Part shown: piece after piece, positions 12,801 through 25,474 of the stretch | Layout of the letters: the number at the start of each line of letters is the position of its first letter | How positions within the stretch are numbered: position 1 is the first letter of the stretch | Source: Lamellibrachia columna | Lineage: Eukaryota; Annelida; Polychaeta; Sabellida; Siboglinidae | DNA length: 64,000 bases | Direction: 5' to 3' | Assembly (NCBI GenBank): GCA_963662155.1 | Contig: OY759267.1 | Span: 16,582,489-16,646,488, forward strand | Made by a program: the position numbers and the translations under genes | The notes under the pieces: generated by a model | What the model saw: the letters and a program-made list of their open reading frames with translations, nothing else | The model's database searches: none | Told to the model about the DNA's origin: nothing

Positions 12801-15800
12801 GGTACTTGACATACCTTTGACATGCAGGAGAAACATGGGGTGGCATGTGGTACTTGTGGTACATACCTTTGACATGCAGGAGAAACATGGGGCGGCATGT
12901 GGTACTTGTGGTACATACCTTTGACATGCAGGAGAAACATGGGGCGGCATGTGGTACTTGACATACCTTTGACATGCAGGAGAAACATGGGGCGGCATGT
13001 GGTACTTGTGGTACATACCTTTGACATGCAGGAGAAACATGGGGCGGCATGTGGTACTTGTGGTACATACCTTTGACATGCAGGAGAAACATGGGGCGGC
13101 ATGTGGTACTTGTGGTACATACCTTTGACATGCAGGAGAAACATGGGGCGGCATGTGGTACTTGTGGTACATACCTTTGACATGCAGGAGAAACATGGGG
13201 CGGCATGTGGTACTTGACATACCTTTGACATGCAGGAGAAACATGGGGTGGCATGTGGTACTTGTGGTACATACCTTTGACATGCAGGAGAAACATGGGG
13301 CGGCATGTGGTACTTGTGGTACATACCTTTGACATGCAGGAGAAACATGGGGCGGCATGTGGTACTTGCAGTCAAGAATCCTCGTTAGCGTCTCGCTGTC
13401 ATTTGTCTCTTGGAATGGTGGCTCACCACACACCAGCATGTAGAGGATGACACCCAGACTCCACACGTCTGTCAACACAATAAGACATGCAGCTTAGAGT
13501 TAGATGTCATACAAAACATTCTAAATTATCATACAAGTTTCTGAAAAGTATATCAATAACAGGTTGACATTGTGGTAACCCATGTGGCTTCATATTGGAA
13601 TAACAGGTCGACATTGTGGTAACCCATGTGGCTTCATATTGGAATAACAGGTCAACATTGTGGTAACCCATGTGGCTTCATATTGGAATAACAGGTCAAC
13701 ATTGTGGTAACCCATGTCGCTTCATATTGGAATAACAGGTCAACATTGTGGTAACCCATGTCGCTTCATATTGGAATAACAGGTCAACATTGTGGTAACC
13801 CATGTCGCTTCATTTTGGATTTGGAAGAATGCACAAGAGACGGAAAGTATAAACATCAAGACTCAAGACAAACTGTTGAAACTGAAAATGGAAACTTACC
13901 TATAACTAGAATCTAAATATTATACTCTCATTCTAACATGCAGAATTGCTAAAGCGAAACAAGAGTCATGGTTTTTGGCCTATGCACCTATAAGAGTTAC
14001 TAAAACATAACCATTTGTAGCAATTAAGAATATCACACCAGTGGTTTACTAGGAAAACCCACATCTTAATTTCAAGGGCCGCACCACGAGTGTGGTATTC
14101 TGGCAATATCACGCCAGTGGTTTACTAGGAAAACCCACATCTTAATTTCAAGGGCCGCACCACGAGTGTGGTATTCTGGCAATATTCACTCACCAACTAA
14201 AAATATATATAGATCTGTATAAACTTATTTGTATACTTGTCAATAGGATATGGTCATACTATTTACAAATTCAACCTATATGTAACATATGTTGGCATTT
14301 GTTTACTAAACAAGTCCTCTTTCTGGCAAAATAACATGCATGTTTGAGACTGTGTTGATTCTGTGTACACCAACCTCCCTTAATACATCACTTGTAGTTG
14401 TAATCTAGGTTACCCCAATTTCACATAGCTGCACATGCGCTTATCGGTCACACTGGTTAACATGTCAGCCCTCGGTTATTCGGAGAAATGACCGGAATCT
14501 CCCACTTTTAGAAAACATTCTGAGTAAACCACTGGCATAATAGTCTTGATTTTAGTTGCATACATGTGGTTAGTTTTACTATAGTCTAGATCTCTTTTTT
14601 GTGCATATCCCCCCAAAAATGACTTTTGCTTTGCTTTAAGGAAAAATAATTTCTTTGGTAACTTGAATAACTTTTATCCAGTTTTTTTCTGTGAAATATG
14701 CCTCACCAGTTATTTCTGTCTGCTTGCGGAATGTTACCTATTGAAGGCAACAGTTCCACATGATTGACATGACTATTGTTTAAACATTCTATCCAGCATT
14801 TTGCAATACTAAAACCATAGCAGGGTATATAACTGTACAAATGCCAATAAGCTAAGACAGTAGGAAAGCCAGTCAGTCTTTTAATATCTACATGTGAAGC
14901 TAAAATTACTGAATGTAACATATTATTGAAGGCAACAGTTCCACATGATTGACATGACTATTGTTAAATATGCTGTATCTAACATGTTACAATATACTAA
15001 AACCCTGGCACAGTACATAACTGTGCAAAAGCCAATCAGATAAGACAGCACTAGGAAAGCCAGAAAGTCTTTTATATATACTATAAAGCACCAGAAACTA
15101 AAAAAATGCGCCATTTTATTAAATGTGTAGATTATAATTTAAAATAAAGATATTACTGCATTATTATCCTGTCACCATTCACATGCAAGTACAACTTTTA
15201 CTCTGTGTAGTATATTGTGTTCCAGTTTGTTTGATTTGTTAGTACATAATAATGACTACAAAAATAATTGTGGCACCATGGTTTCACTAGGCAGCTAGTT
15301 TTTAAAACAACAAGACAGGTGTCATTCACAATGGGAAAATAAGACGGAAACTGGTTAGGGTGTAAGTGCATACCAGCAATAACATTGGAGAGGACATCAA
15401 TGAAATGACTTAGGACTGTGGACAGGTGTCAGTGACAATTGGGAAGGCAATACAAGGCTAAGCGAGGATTTCTAAGTTTGTGGTATTCTTGGAGTCAACA
15501 TTAAGCAATATAAATGTATTGGTAAACTGTGAAGTTATGCTAGTGACTTTGAGATGGATGTCAAGGTAAATTGTATGTGTATGCACACATTGCTAATAAC
15601 AACTAAATTGTTGTGTAGAGATTGTCAGATTGATGTTAAACAGTAAACTGTGTATACATTAGCAACTTTGACTCAGAGCAGGACTATTAAAGGGAATAAC
15701 AACGACTGTTTGAAATTGTATTATATTACATCTTGTCGTATATTTTATTTCCATTTACATAACATCAAACAATTCATTAGAATTCCATTAATTAATGATT

Positions 15801-18800
15801 CAAAATAATACTCTGTTTTACCAGCCTGCCTCGATTATGCATATTTCCCCGCACTTATCAACAAGCTTTGATGTGACATCAATGATGATAAGGAAGTGCT
15901 ACGAGACTGGGACTTTCCATTCATTCAATGTACTGTTGACAGCGATTGTGGGTGTTTAGATTGAGCGTCAGAATGGTTTATTGTGCGGCATTTGATTGTA
16001 ATGTAAACAGTAGTAAAAATAGAGTAACATGTAGCTGGTTTAAGTGCCATACAGAGCTAACTTTGTTTAAAAAAAGCAAACGTCAAGCTGACAAAACAGA
16101 GCCAACTTTGTTCGCTTAGAGAAAACTTGTTTCTACTGCAATCCGGGCCAGAGAAGGTGCAGCCCTGGGTTATCCGGGTGCTAAAATCTTTTTGAAAGAG
16201 GATGATGTGCCCACATTATTCCCAGTAGTGTAAGCCACCAATCCATAGAACTTCGATGACCATGTTCCATCAAGGATCGAAGCAAGCTGTCAGTGCAGAT
16301 AAAGGTGATGTCAGCTCACGGTGAATTCAGACAGCATCTTTTTGAGAGTTCGGCTTGCAACTCTGGTAACTTCTGCCTCAGAACACAATGGGCATAGTGA
16401 TCTCGACTGCTGTACACCAACTTCCCTTAATACGTCACTTGTAGTTGTAGTCTAGGTTACCCCAATTTCACAGAACTGCGCATACACTTATCGGTAATGC
16501 TGGTTAACATGTCAGCCCTCGGTTTTCCGGAGAAATTACCAGAATCTCCCACTTTTAGAAATGTGATATATTACTGAAGTCAACAGTTCCACACGATTAA
16601 CACGACCATTGTTTATACATTGTATCCAGCATTTTGCAATATACTAAACCCCTCACAGGGTTCATAACTGTGCAAAAGCCAATCAGATGACACAGTAGGA
16701 AAGCCAGTCAGTCTTTTAATATCTACATGTGAAACCAAATTTTTTCACCAGCACAATTGAGATAGATCTCTATTTTCACAAAATATTGAATACCAGTAAA
16801 CATCGTTAATCAATTCAGAAAAGTTTGGGAATGTTGGATGTTCGCCACATCCGATCATCATCCTTAAAATTCATAACATATAACACTAATATATTACACC
16901 AAACACTATAATATTATACACAGTTGAATAATTTAAATATATTAAGTTACAATTACATTAAGTTACAATTATCATAATATCTTGTTTCTATGTTTCAGAT
17001 TATGAAGCGTTTCCCCTCATTATTTTAATTAAAAATGTTACCTAAATAATTTTTTTAATATTACTTATGATTTTGTTGTTCTTTCTATAAATGAATAATG
17101 TATATAATTGCTCTATTCAATAGGCCATATAATTAGCAATATCATTTATGAATCCAGTAGAGAGATTAGACACTAATGCCCTGCACGAGCCTATAATTTG
17201 AGCCCAAAACCAATTATCTTATAATAAAAACGAAACACAAATAAACTGTAATACATATGTATTGTTTTATTAAATAACATAAAAAAATAATATATGAACA
17301 TTGTGTGTTTACTAGTCTGCAGCTGTACTGTGTGCTGGGCAAGTTCTAGAAATCCAGCACAACCAGGGTTGTTTGATTTAAATCATGATTTAAATTGCTC
17401 CAAAAAAAAAATAAAAAATCATTGATTTATGATTTTTTTACTTCCTGTTTTTTTAATCGCTGGTTTATATGAATTTAACACAAATAATTGTTTATAAGCA
17501 TCGAGATCAACAAAGTTTTGTGTGTTTTTTAATACAAAAGCACAAAGTGCGCACACTTGTCTAGCTGTATTGACACCGGATAGCCTGATAGTAAAATATT
17601 TTATGACATTGTGTATACCAGATTAAAAAAAAAAAAAAAAATCAGATTTAAATAATAAAAATCTGATTTTTTTCAATCCTGAGTACAACCAACTGCTTCA
17701 AATGGATGAATACCCTGAAGAAAAATAATAAACTTTTTATTGTCATTACTATTAAGTATCATAACATATTTCTATATATGGCTTTAATTTATTGGCTTAT
17801 CGTTAGGGTAGATTTGTTTATCTCAACCCTAATGCAAGCCATAACCCTAATTTAAGTTGTTAATTGAATTAGCTCAACTAATTTAACTTAATTTAATTAA
17901 TTAATGTTACCAGTAAGGGCAGTTAATTTGGTATTAATTGATATTTCAATTAAATGTCACCCACTGGCACTGATACACAGTGACATTTCCAGCAGGCCTG
18001 CAGCCACTAGCCTGACACAGATCAGGTTCAGACATGTGTGAATTAGTACAAGTGTGAATGAATCAGTACTGGGGAAATTGTAGACAGTAAACAGTAGACA
18101 CTAGATAACACAATTGAAAAATACCAACTACCAACTTGAGTGGGCACTGGGCAGTGGGCAATTGCCAGTGGGCAGGTCATTCAGGCAGGCAAGATTTGGA
18201 GGGAAGACAATAGAATGTCCACTGGTAGGGTCAAAGGGTATTACCTTGATGGTTAATCATGGCTTGATTGCCTCTGCAAAGATCTATGCAAAATGCTACA
18301 TTCGTGCAAAAAAATTGCATCTGTAACATCTGTATGTGTGCTGTGTATGCAACACTATACATTGCTATTATATGAAATATCTCTAAGAAAGAATGCACGT
18401 TATCAAAATGATACCATTGGAAGTCCCATTGTTGAAAAGAGGTTAAACTACATTACAATATATAAAGCACTGGTGTCATTCATAATTACATGCAAGGTCT
18501 CAATTTACAACTATGTAATACTAAAGAAATAATGTAAAACATTCATTAACCGGAAATACAATTTATAATCAGTTTTTATTAATACTGTCCAGGACAAGTA
18601 GATACCAGTGTAGGACAAGTACATAATCCTGGATACTTGTCCCACCGGACAAGTTCATGCCATTTAAAAATAAAACATGTACTATTTATTTTAATAAAAA
18701 AAATTGAAAGGTTTTGACTTGTTGACAACCAAAATAAATAATGTTTAATGGAATCTATTATTTTGTTCGATTTCGCACTTATCACTGCTTCCTTTCCGCC

Positions 18801-21800
18801 ATGCGATTACTGCCAAAGTATTCACTAGGTGGTGCACGTAGTATGTCAGAAACTAGCACACTCACTAGGACAACAACACAGTTCTGTTGAAAACACGAAC
18901 GTGCTGACTGCATTCCTCATTTAAATGCCCATTACATAGCCACGCTTCTGACATATATGCCCGTTTTATGTTTTTAATTTTTAACATTATTGCTACACGG
19001 GAATGCATAAAATATGAATCTGATGTCAGAAACAGATCGCGATCATTACAAACACCAGCTCAACGGCTTAATGCCACTCGGCTTCATTACGCATATTTGT
19101 ATTACTAAGTGCGTTTTGTTATACATACGAATGCAACGTAGTACAATCATATCACCGCTATATGCTAACGCAAGTATACTGATAGCTACAGCGGCAACCC
19201 TAAGCCCTACACTTTTCAGCTTAGTTGCATTCACAGTATACATAGGTCATAATGAAAAGCACTTTAATTAACGGTTAATTTATTCTGTTTCATTAATGCA
19301 ATACTTTTTAGTCCCTTATTCTGATGCATGTTGTTGCCATTTGCATACTGGACTGCTAGCAAAGTTTGCTCCTTGCAGAACATTATAGTTCTTGCTAAAT
19401 ATGCACTGTTGTTATTTGTAAACAAGATAACAATTGGGTCTAAGTGTACATTGTAATTCAGTTATTTCCTTTCGGTCAGAATTTGCATAATTACGTTTTA
19501 ACACAATAAAAGTTGGCAATCACTATCTTGTTTCTTAGAATTATTGACATTTTTCCTTCTCCACTCTGAAAATGCACTAAGACATATCTGTTAAAAACAT
19601 CATCCTGGATATTATATACATCCAGGTAGGTGTCATATCATGGCATAGTAATTCAGTGCATTTGTAGTTTTCAGTGGGGACAAGTATAGTTTTGGTGGGA
19701 CAAATAAACATGATCCACTACTTGTCCTATGGAACAAGTGCTTTGTAGGGGTTAGTGTAGAGCCCTGGTATAATTGTTGTATCTGCCCAGAGCTAACAGA
19801 TAAGTACTTGAAATATTAGGTAATACTAGTTACTGATAATATTAGGATGGGAATTTTAAAACTTAAAATAGTCATGGAAATTACTGGTCACGATAACAGC
19901 TGGCATTTAGGCTAAAGCCAGGAGTACTTTCGAGATGGAACTTTATCGTGATATTTTTCAATCATCTGGGTGAATATGGACACATGTTCACTGGAATACA
20001 GTGGAAACACACTACTTCAAATCACCAGACTAACTATGTCTAGCCTTGCACATTATAGTACACTATGACCCTAGTACTGGAGGATAAGCAATGTATACAA
20101 GTCTACAATATGACGTCATATCTCACTTGGCCCCTTCGTCAATTACTACCATATTCACAAATCAGGCAGCCATAAATATTAATTAGCCATGCTGCTTGTC
20201 ATGCAACAAGTTGCAACAGACTTACATACACCAAGCTATTAATGTCTTAGCTATTAAGCCTCAATCCCACTGAGCTGTAGCTGTGAATGACTGGCTCAGA
20301 ACATCACCAAGATTAACTGGTTAAAACCTTGCTCTTATGCACCAGCAGCTCTATACAAATTAACCCATGTTCTACGGAATCATACTTGCATTGTGTCAGC
20401 TCTGATGCCTTGATAGATATACAATTGTTAAAACTGTTTTTCAATAATTTGGGTCCCCGTATACTGTCATAATTATGTTGTTGAGAATTTAAAGTTACTT
20501 AATCCATATTTTCACATAGATCTAGCATGAGAGGACTAATAATGATAATTGCTATTCATGAGTCTAATGTACAGAAAGCAAGCCCAAGTTTACATTATAA
20601 TTCTACAAATTCACCATTCCAAATAGCGAAGAACTGGAAACAAAAAGGATAGAATATACTGAATAAAAATGGACATATGTTGTAAACGTGGATAATATTT
20701 AAAAATAAAATATCTGCCATGTTGTCACAAAATAAAATATTACCAATCTTAATTTAATCTATACGAATGACTACCTTGTCCCGAAGACAGTATTTTGTCT
20801 ATGTGGATGTCAATTTGGTTAAATATAAACTAGGTCAGACGAACCAGTTGTACTCCTCCATGGTGTCACCAGGGACACGTTTCTGTCCTTCCTCCCCAAA
20901 ATACAACTGACAGGAAATCAATTGGAAATACACAGCAAATTTGCTATATTGCATTACTGGATCTGAGATCAATATGGAATGGTAGCAGCGAAGAGTTGCT
21001 AGTTGACTGTGTACAATTGCTGAGTGTTCATAAACAAATCAATGAACTATGTAGAACTGTCATTGGACAGCTGCTTGCATTTCATTCCAAATACCAACTA
21101 GACTGAACTACTAAGACTACAGGATTTTCACAGGCCAGACTGACCAATATAACTAGAATTGTAAAAAAATAATATCCAAACCATCAAGATCATGCACACA
21201 TAAATATGATGTACTCATTAATAAAAAATCATAACAAAATTAAATATGCTATTTCTAAACTAAAGCTGACAACGACTACATCATTTCAGAGTAATACTCC
21301 TAGGTAACACTTCTAGGGACTTTTTACATTTTAATTCCCAGAGCATGCAGTATATGGAACAGCTGCTTTCACCTGGACTGTGGGTTAAATCTAATCAGCT
21401 CAGCTCCTGGATACAGTTGCTGATTCCTAGTAATCAGCAAGCACTACTTACCAGACATGGCACAATTACAAGAGTAATGTAAGTGATTACAATTTATCAC
21501 CACTTCTGAAAACATTTAGATTATGATTGAATACTTTAATTTAATAGCAATGTAATCATGCACTATTAGTCTAAATGTAATAGTATATGGCACATATTTG
21601 TATTCTAGTAAATTTTATAATTATAACCATCCATGTGGAAAAAATACATAATTTAATAAGTTTGCCTAACAGATCATGCCAAGCCACGAGCTGCACTCAT
21701 CAAGGATGTCTTTGTATGAGCTTTATATAAGTTAAAAATAGGTGAACTCACATTTGAAGTATGATTTCTTTTGACATGTCAACAAAGATTGTAAGGGCAT

Positions 21801-23813
21801 TGGTCATGGCATAGGATCACAATATATGCTAGTCATGTATAACGGCTGTATCAACCACCCTTACCCTAGAGGTATTTATTTGTAACCTTGGGATATTATG
21901 ATGCATTTTGGTGGCACCACCAAGTGATTGATCTTTGGTAACAAGGACAGACTGGACAGCCCTATTGAATGCTGATATTACTTATAGCCAACCTACTACC
22001 ACAGCCCAACTGTTGTCACGGTTACAGTACAGGTGGATATAGAAAGGGGGTAAATGTGATTCGGCGTGAAATTTGTATTGGACTCATACCCAAGTGCAAC
22101 ACAGTGCAAGAATATACTCGCATTTTCAGATGCATACATTAACTAAAAAATACAGAAAAACTTATCACCCATTACTAACTAAGATTTCATAATTAGTCGT
22201 CTAATTAACGTGTAGCTCATCTACTACAACCTAACATAACAGTTTGTAAACAATTGATCAATACAAATATGTGCCATAAAAATCATGTTTGATTGACTTT
22301 CCTCCTTATTTTGAACAATTCACATTTAATGTTATGTAGCTGGTACCTGGGGGTAATTCCCTATCAATTCCAATGCACCTTCTAAGAAATTGTATTTTAC
22401 TATTAATTTTAGCCACACGTGTATGCAACTGCATCATACACAGACGGAAACTGACATGACAAGACGTTAACACGGAAGTTTAGCAAGGATGATTGTGTAA
22501 AAGAGAAATCAATATGACATCCCTCTATTATGCACCCTCCGACCCCCGGGCAAGGCACGTTATATGTATGTCATGTCCATAAAAATAATGAAGCAGTAGT
22601 ACAGCAAGTGCTTTAGTGGGTCACAAATATGCACAAGGGGTACGTCAAGGTGTGTCAAAAAAAGATCAGAATAACGACAACTAATTACTTCATTGATCCT
22701 AACGCATTGTTACCCCAGATAAACGACCAGGTCGGATGACATATATCGCTGGTCCTCTTGTTGCTATGCATATTCAAATGCTAGCCAAGACTATTCAATT
22801 ATTCGCAACATGTGCACCTGCAAACAACCGAATATGTCTGCAAAAGCATCATATGACGTAATCAATAAGGCGATTTTAAAATATCAGCTATTGATAGAAA
22901 ATGGTCTGTCAAAATATCCCCAGGGGTGCGTTAGAAGCATGCAATGGTCAGTCAAAAAACATGCAATGGTACATCAGGTAATGCCATGCGAGGGTATGTC
23001 AAGGAACTTATGTCTGACGCACATATGGACAGTGACGCACATTGCCCAGGGGGTGCATCATGCAATTGACAAGTGCAGTATTTGTTGTAAGAATGTTTGT
23101 GAAAAGATAGCGCAGACATTATCCATGATTTTATAGCACTCAATGTTTACCTAGTAAAGAATACAATGCATAATACCAATGCGAAAATACATACCGACAG
23201 CTGGGGCATCATAGGAATCGCCTAGTAATATTTCCGGAGCAGAGTATGCTAAAGATCCACATGATGTTTCCAACTTGCTTCCAGGTATAAATTTGTTGCT
23301 AAACCCAAAGTCTGTCAATTTTACAATTCCTAATTTCTCAAAAAACACCACGTTTTCTGGTTTCAGGTCTCTGTGCACTACATGTAACTGGTGGCAGTAG
23401 TCGATTGCTTGGACGATCTGTCTGAAGTAAACCCTGGCCCGTTCCTCATCCACACCCCTGTCATGTTTCATGATGTAATCGTACATGTCCCCACCATCTC
23501 CAAGTTCGAGAATGAGAAACAACTTGGTTTGCGTGTCTATCACTTCGTACAGTCGAACCACATGTGGATGCTGTACTAACTTCATACACCTGACTTCCTG
23601 GAACAGGTGTGATTTTGAAACTTCATCTAATTTTGTCTTGTCGATCACTTTCACGGCAACCTTTTCGCCGGTGAAGACGTGTCGAGCGAGTTTGACAACA
23701 GCAAAATGCCCCTTGCCGATCGTTTCTTCCAAGTCGTACAAACCGGCAATATTGCCGTTCTTCTCCCGTTTATAATTCATACTGGCTGAGCGTTCGAAGC
23801 TTCTATCTTCCAT
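6663..23813 (-). CDS. SNRK: SNRK, SNF-related serine/threonine kinase (gene span, four certain exons)
   Basis: Orthologue of SNRK, an AMPK-related Ser/Thr protein kinase activated by LKB1 in vertebrates. Exons join as 23813-23195, 13468-13327, 9172-8966 and 6827-6663: 1133 coding bases in consistent phase (1, 2, 2, 2), giving 377 codons. Visible in order: Gly loop [13 protein letters not shown] (residues 33-45 from the first Met), Lys55 in [11 protein letters not shown] at 148-155, DFG at 168-170, activation segment [14 protein letters not shown] with Thr183 at the LKB1 target position, then [33 protein letters not shown], and the UBA-like segment through YYLLAERLL. Vertebrate SNRK is about 765 residues, so the C-terminal half is missing here. 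Introns are large (intron 1 about 9.7 kb). Only this gene's exon ends carry the donor-bearing arrays. Start ambiguity: a second Met (residue 12, 23780) aligns better with the vertebrate start. Confidence 0.95.
6828..8965. other. SNRK intron 3
   Basis: 2138 bp between exon 3 (donor AA|GTAAGT) and exon 4. AT-rich; no recognisable element and no other coding sequence. Confidence 0.85.
8966..9172 (-). CDS. SNRK: SNRK exon 3
   Basis: 207 bp, GC-rich against its surroundings. The acceptor is GCTTGCAG before 9172; the first G completes the Arg codon split with exon 2. It encodes [35 protein letters not shown] and the start of the UBA-like segment up to KISTQEEIL plus two bases of a Lys codon. The first part is the end of the kinase C-lobe (RMLxRxPxxRASL...HPWL in SNRK). 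The donor is CTCAA|GTAAGT. Confidence 0.95.
9173..10000. other. SNRK intron 2, right-hand part
   Basis: Non-coding. A short imperfect duplication around CAGCACCCATAGACA lies near 9479-9530. Nothing else is recognised. Confidence 0.7.
10001..10399. mobile_element. hAT-like MITE with an AATGCA-rich body
   Basis: A 399-bp element in SNRK intron 2. Termini are inverted: CAGGCTTGTTAACA on the left and TGTTAACAAGCCTG on the right. The flanks carry an 8-bp near-duplication, GTTTCGTG at 9993-10000 and GTTCCGTG at 10400-10407 (7 of 8). The body is built largely from degenerate AATGCATTTGCATTTGAATG-type units. CAGGC...GCCTG ends and 8-bp duplications are typical of hAT families. No coding capacity. 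Confidence 0.8.
10408..11798. other. SNRK intron 2, left-hand part
   Basis: Non-coding AT-rich sequence with nothing recognised. It separates the MITE from the splice-donor array. Confidence 0.7.
11799..13368 (-). repeat. 48/52-bp minisatellite made of exon end plus splice donor
   Basis: On the transcribed strand, 31 copies of the last 42 nt of SNRK exon 2 (from CAAGTACCACATGCC to CATGTCAAAG), each followed directly by GTATG. Between copies lie 10 nt (GTATGTACCA, 22 intervals of 52 bp) or 6 nt (GTATGT, 8 intervals of 48 bp). The copy at 13327-13368 is the genuine exon end. Junctions (last exon-like base) lie at 11799, 11847, 11895, 11943, 11995, 12047 and so on to 13327. Copies are almost identical; a few carry one substitution. 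All three minus-strand frames are open through the array, so the 500-plus-residue frames here are repeat artefacts unless intron sequence is retained. Confidence 0.97.
13327..13468 (-). CDS. SNRK: SNRK exon 2 (first-donor form)
   Basis: 142 bp if the first donor CAAAG|GTATGT is used. The acceptor is GTTGACAG before 13468; AC completes the Asp codon begun in exon 1. It encodes [20 protein letters not shown] then [16 protein letters not shown] and [12 protein letters not shown], aligning with the SNRK C-lobe. Ending here leaves AG, which with the first G of exon 3 makes Arg and continues ...CQR-LLERML, as in other SNRK proteins. That is why the first donor is preferred. Thirty further copies of the same donor follow; using the last one adds 1528 nt and shifts the frame by one. 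Confidence 0.9.
13555..13815. repeat. 44-bp minisatellite in SNRK intron 1
   Basis: Six tandem copies of a 44-bp unit containing AACATTGTGGTAACCCATGT, nearly identical, about 90 bp upstream (in transcription sense) of the exon 2 acceptor. Confidence 0.93.
14029..14180. repeat. tandem duplication, 2 x 76 bp
   Basis: Two adjacent copies (14029-14104 and 14105-14180), almost identical, beginning AATATCAC and ending GTATTCTGGC. They lie in SNRK intron 1. Confidence 0.95.
14340..14530. repeat. duplicated segment, first copy (partner 16404-16562)
   Basis: Shares CACTTGTAGTTGTA, GTCTAGGTTACCCCAATTTC-like and AACATGTCAGCCCTCGGTT blocks with 16404-16562, same orientation. Probably an interspersed element; family unknown. 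Confidence 0.8.
14730..15110. repeat. tandem pair of about 200-bp units, third copy at 16565-16740
   Basis: Two adjacent diverged units, each starting near ATTGAAGGCAACAGTTCCAC and carrying ATTGACATGACTATTGTT and AGGAAAGCCAG. A third copy lies at 16565-16740, next to the second copy of the neighbouring duplicated block, so the combined block has moved as one piece. Confidence 0.85.
15973..16232 (+). pseudogene. THAP-domain gene remnant
   Basis: An ATG at 15973 opens [16 protein letters not shown] and, after [10 protein letters not shown], reaches a stop at 16117. A different frame at about 16160-16232 reads [19 protein letters not shown], which matches the end of THAP domains (the AVPTIF-type motif). 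THAP is a C2CH zinc DNA-binding domain found in P-element-type transposases and host proteins. Start-Cys-x4-Cys and the C-terminal motif are visible; the central Cys/His pair is unclear and the frame is broken. A gene or transposase relic in SNRK intron 1; an intact multi-exon gene seems unlikely. Confidence 0.6.
16404..16740. repeat. second copy of the 14340-14920 duplicated blocks
   Basis: Contains the second copy of the GTAGTTGTAGTCTAGGTTAC block and, from 16565, the third copy of the CAACAGTTCCACA unit. Confidence 0.8.
17196..18330 (+). repeat. interspersed repeat of unknown family, copy A (with nested MITE)
   Basis: Shares long stretches with 25475-26290, same orientation: TTATCTTATAATAAAAACGA near the start, AATTTAATTAATTAATGTTA in the middle and GGCAGGTCATTCAGGCAGGC further on. 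Copy A is longer because a MITE (17364-17681) is inserted in it. No coding capacity or terminal structure recognised. Confidence 0.85.
17364..17681 (+). mobile_element. hAT-like MITE, copy 2, nested in a repeat
   Basis: 318 bp, begins CAGGGTTGTTTGATTTAAAT and ends TTCAATCCTG; related to 75-453 in opposite orientation. Flanks are AGCACAAC (17356-17363) and AGTACAAC (17682-17689), an 8-bp duplication with one mismatch. The same host repeat at 25475-26290 has a single AGCACAAC and no insertion, so an empty site is present in this window. Confidence 0.9.
18590..19768. mobile_element. probable hAT-like non-autonomous element (right end clear)
   Basis: The two sides carry inverted related motifs: GGACAAGTA, TACTTGTCCCACCGGACAAG on the left; GGTGGGACAAATAAACATGA, TACTTGTCC and AGAGCCCTG on the right. 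The right end (GTAGAGCCCTG at about 19759-19768) looks like a CAGGGCT terminus. The left terminus and target duplication were not found. The interior, including the frames at 19014-19271, shows no known domain. Confidence 0.45.
19769..23194. other. SNRK intron 1, right-hand part
   Basis: 3.4 kb of AT-rich sequence. No exon, RNA gene or mobile element recognised. Confidence 0.6.
23195..23813 (-). CDS. SNRK: SNRK exon 1 (first coding exon)
   Basis: 619 bp from ATG at 23813 to the donor GCTGTCG|GTATGT. It encodes the N-lobe and most of the C-lobe: [78 protein letters not shown] and [16 protein letters not shown]. All catalytic residues (Lys55, Asp150, DFG Asp168) are present. It ends in phase 1 with one base of the Asp codon completed by exon 2. 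The upstream ATG adds 11 residues ([11 protein letters not shown]) absent from vertebrate SNRK; the ATG at 23780 is the alternative start. There is no intron within the first 206 codons. Confidence 0.96.

Positions 23814-25474
<1,661 letters not shown>

Noticed and set aside
11799..13368. CRISPR-like array
   Set aside because: Units are directly tandem without unique spacers, in a eukaryotic gene.
11723..13478. Three long minus-strand open frames of 530-570 residues
   Set aside because: They are the three frames of the stop-free 48/52-bp repeat. Only the 142-bp exon 2 at the right end is supported as coding.
17820..17860. Internal telomere repeats (AACCCTAA)
   Set aside because: Only two isolated, non-tandem matches, part of an interspersed repeat also present at 25745.
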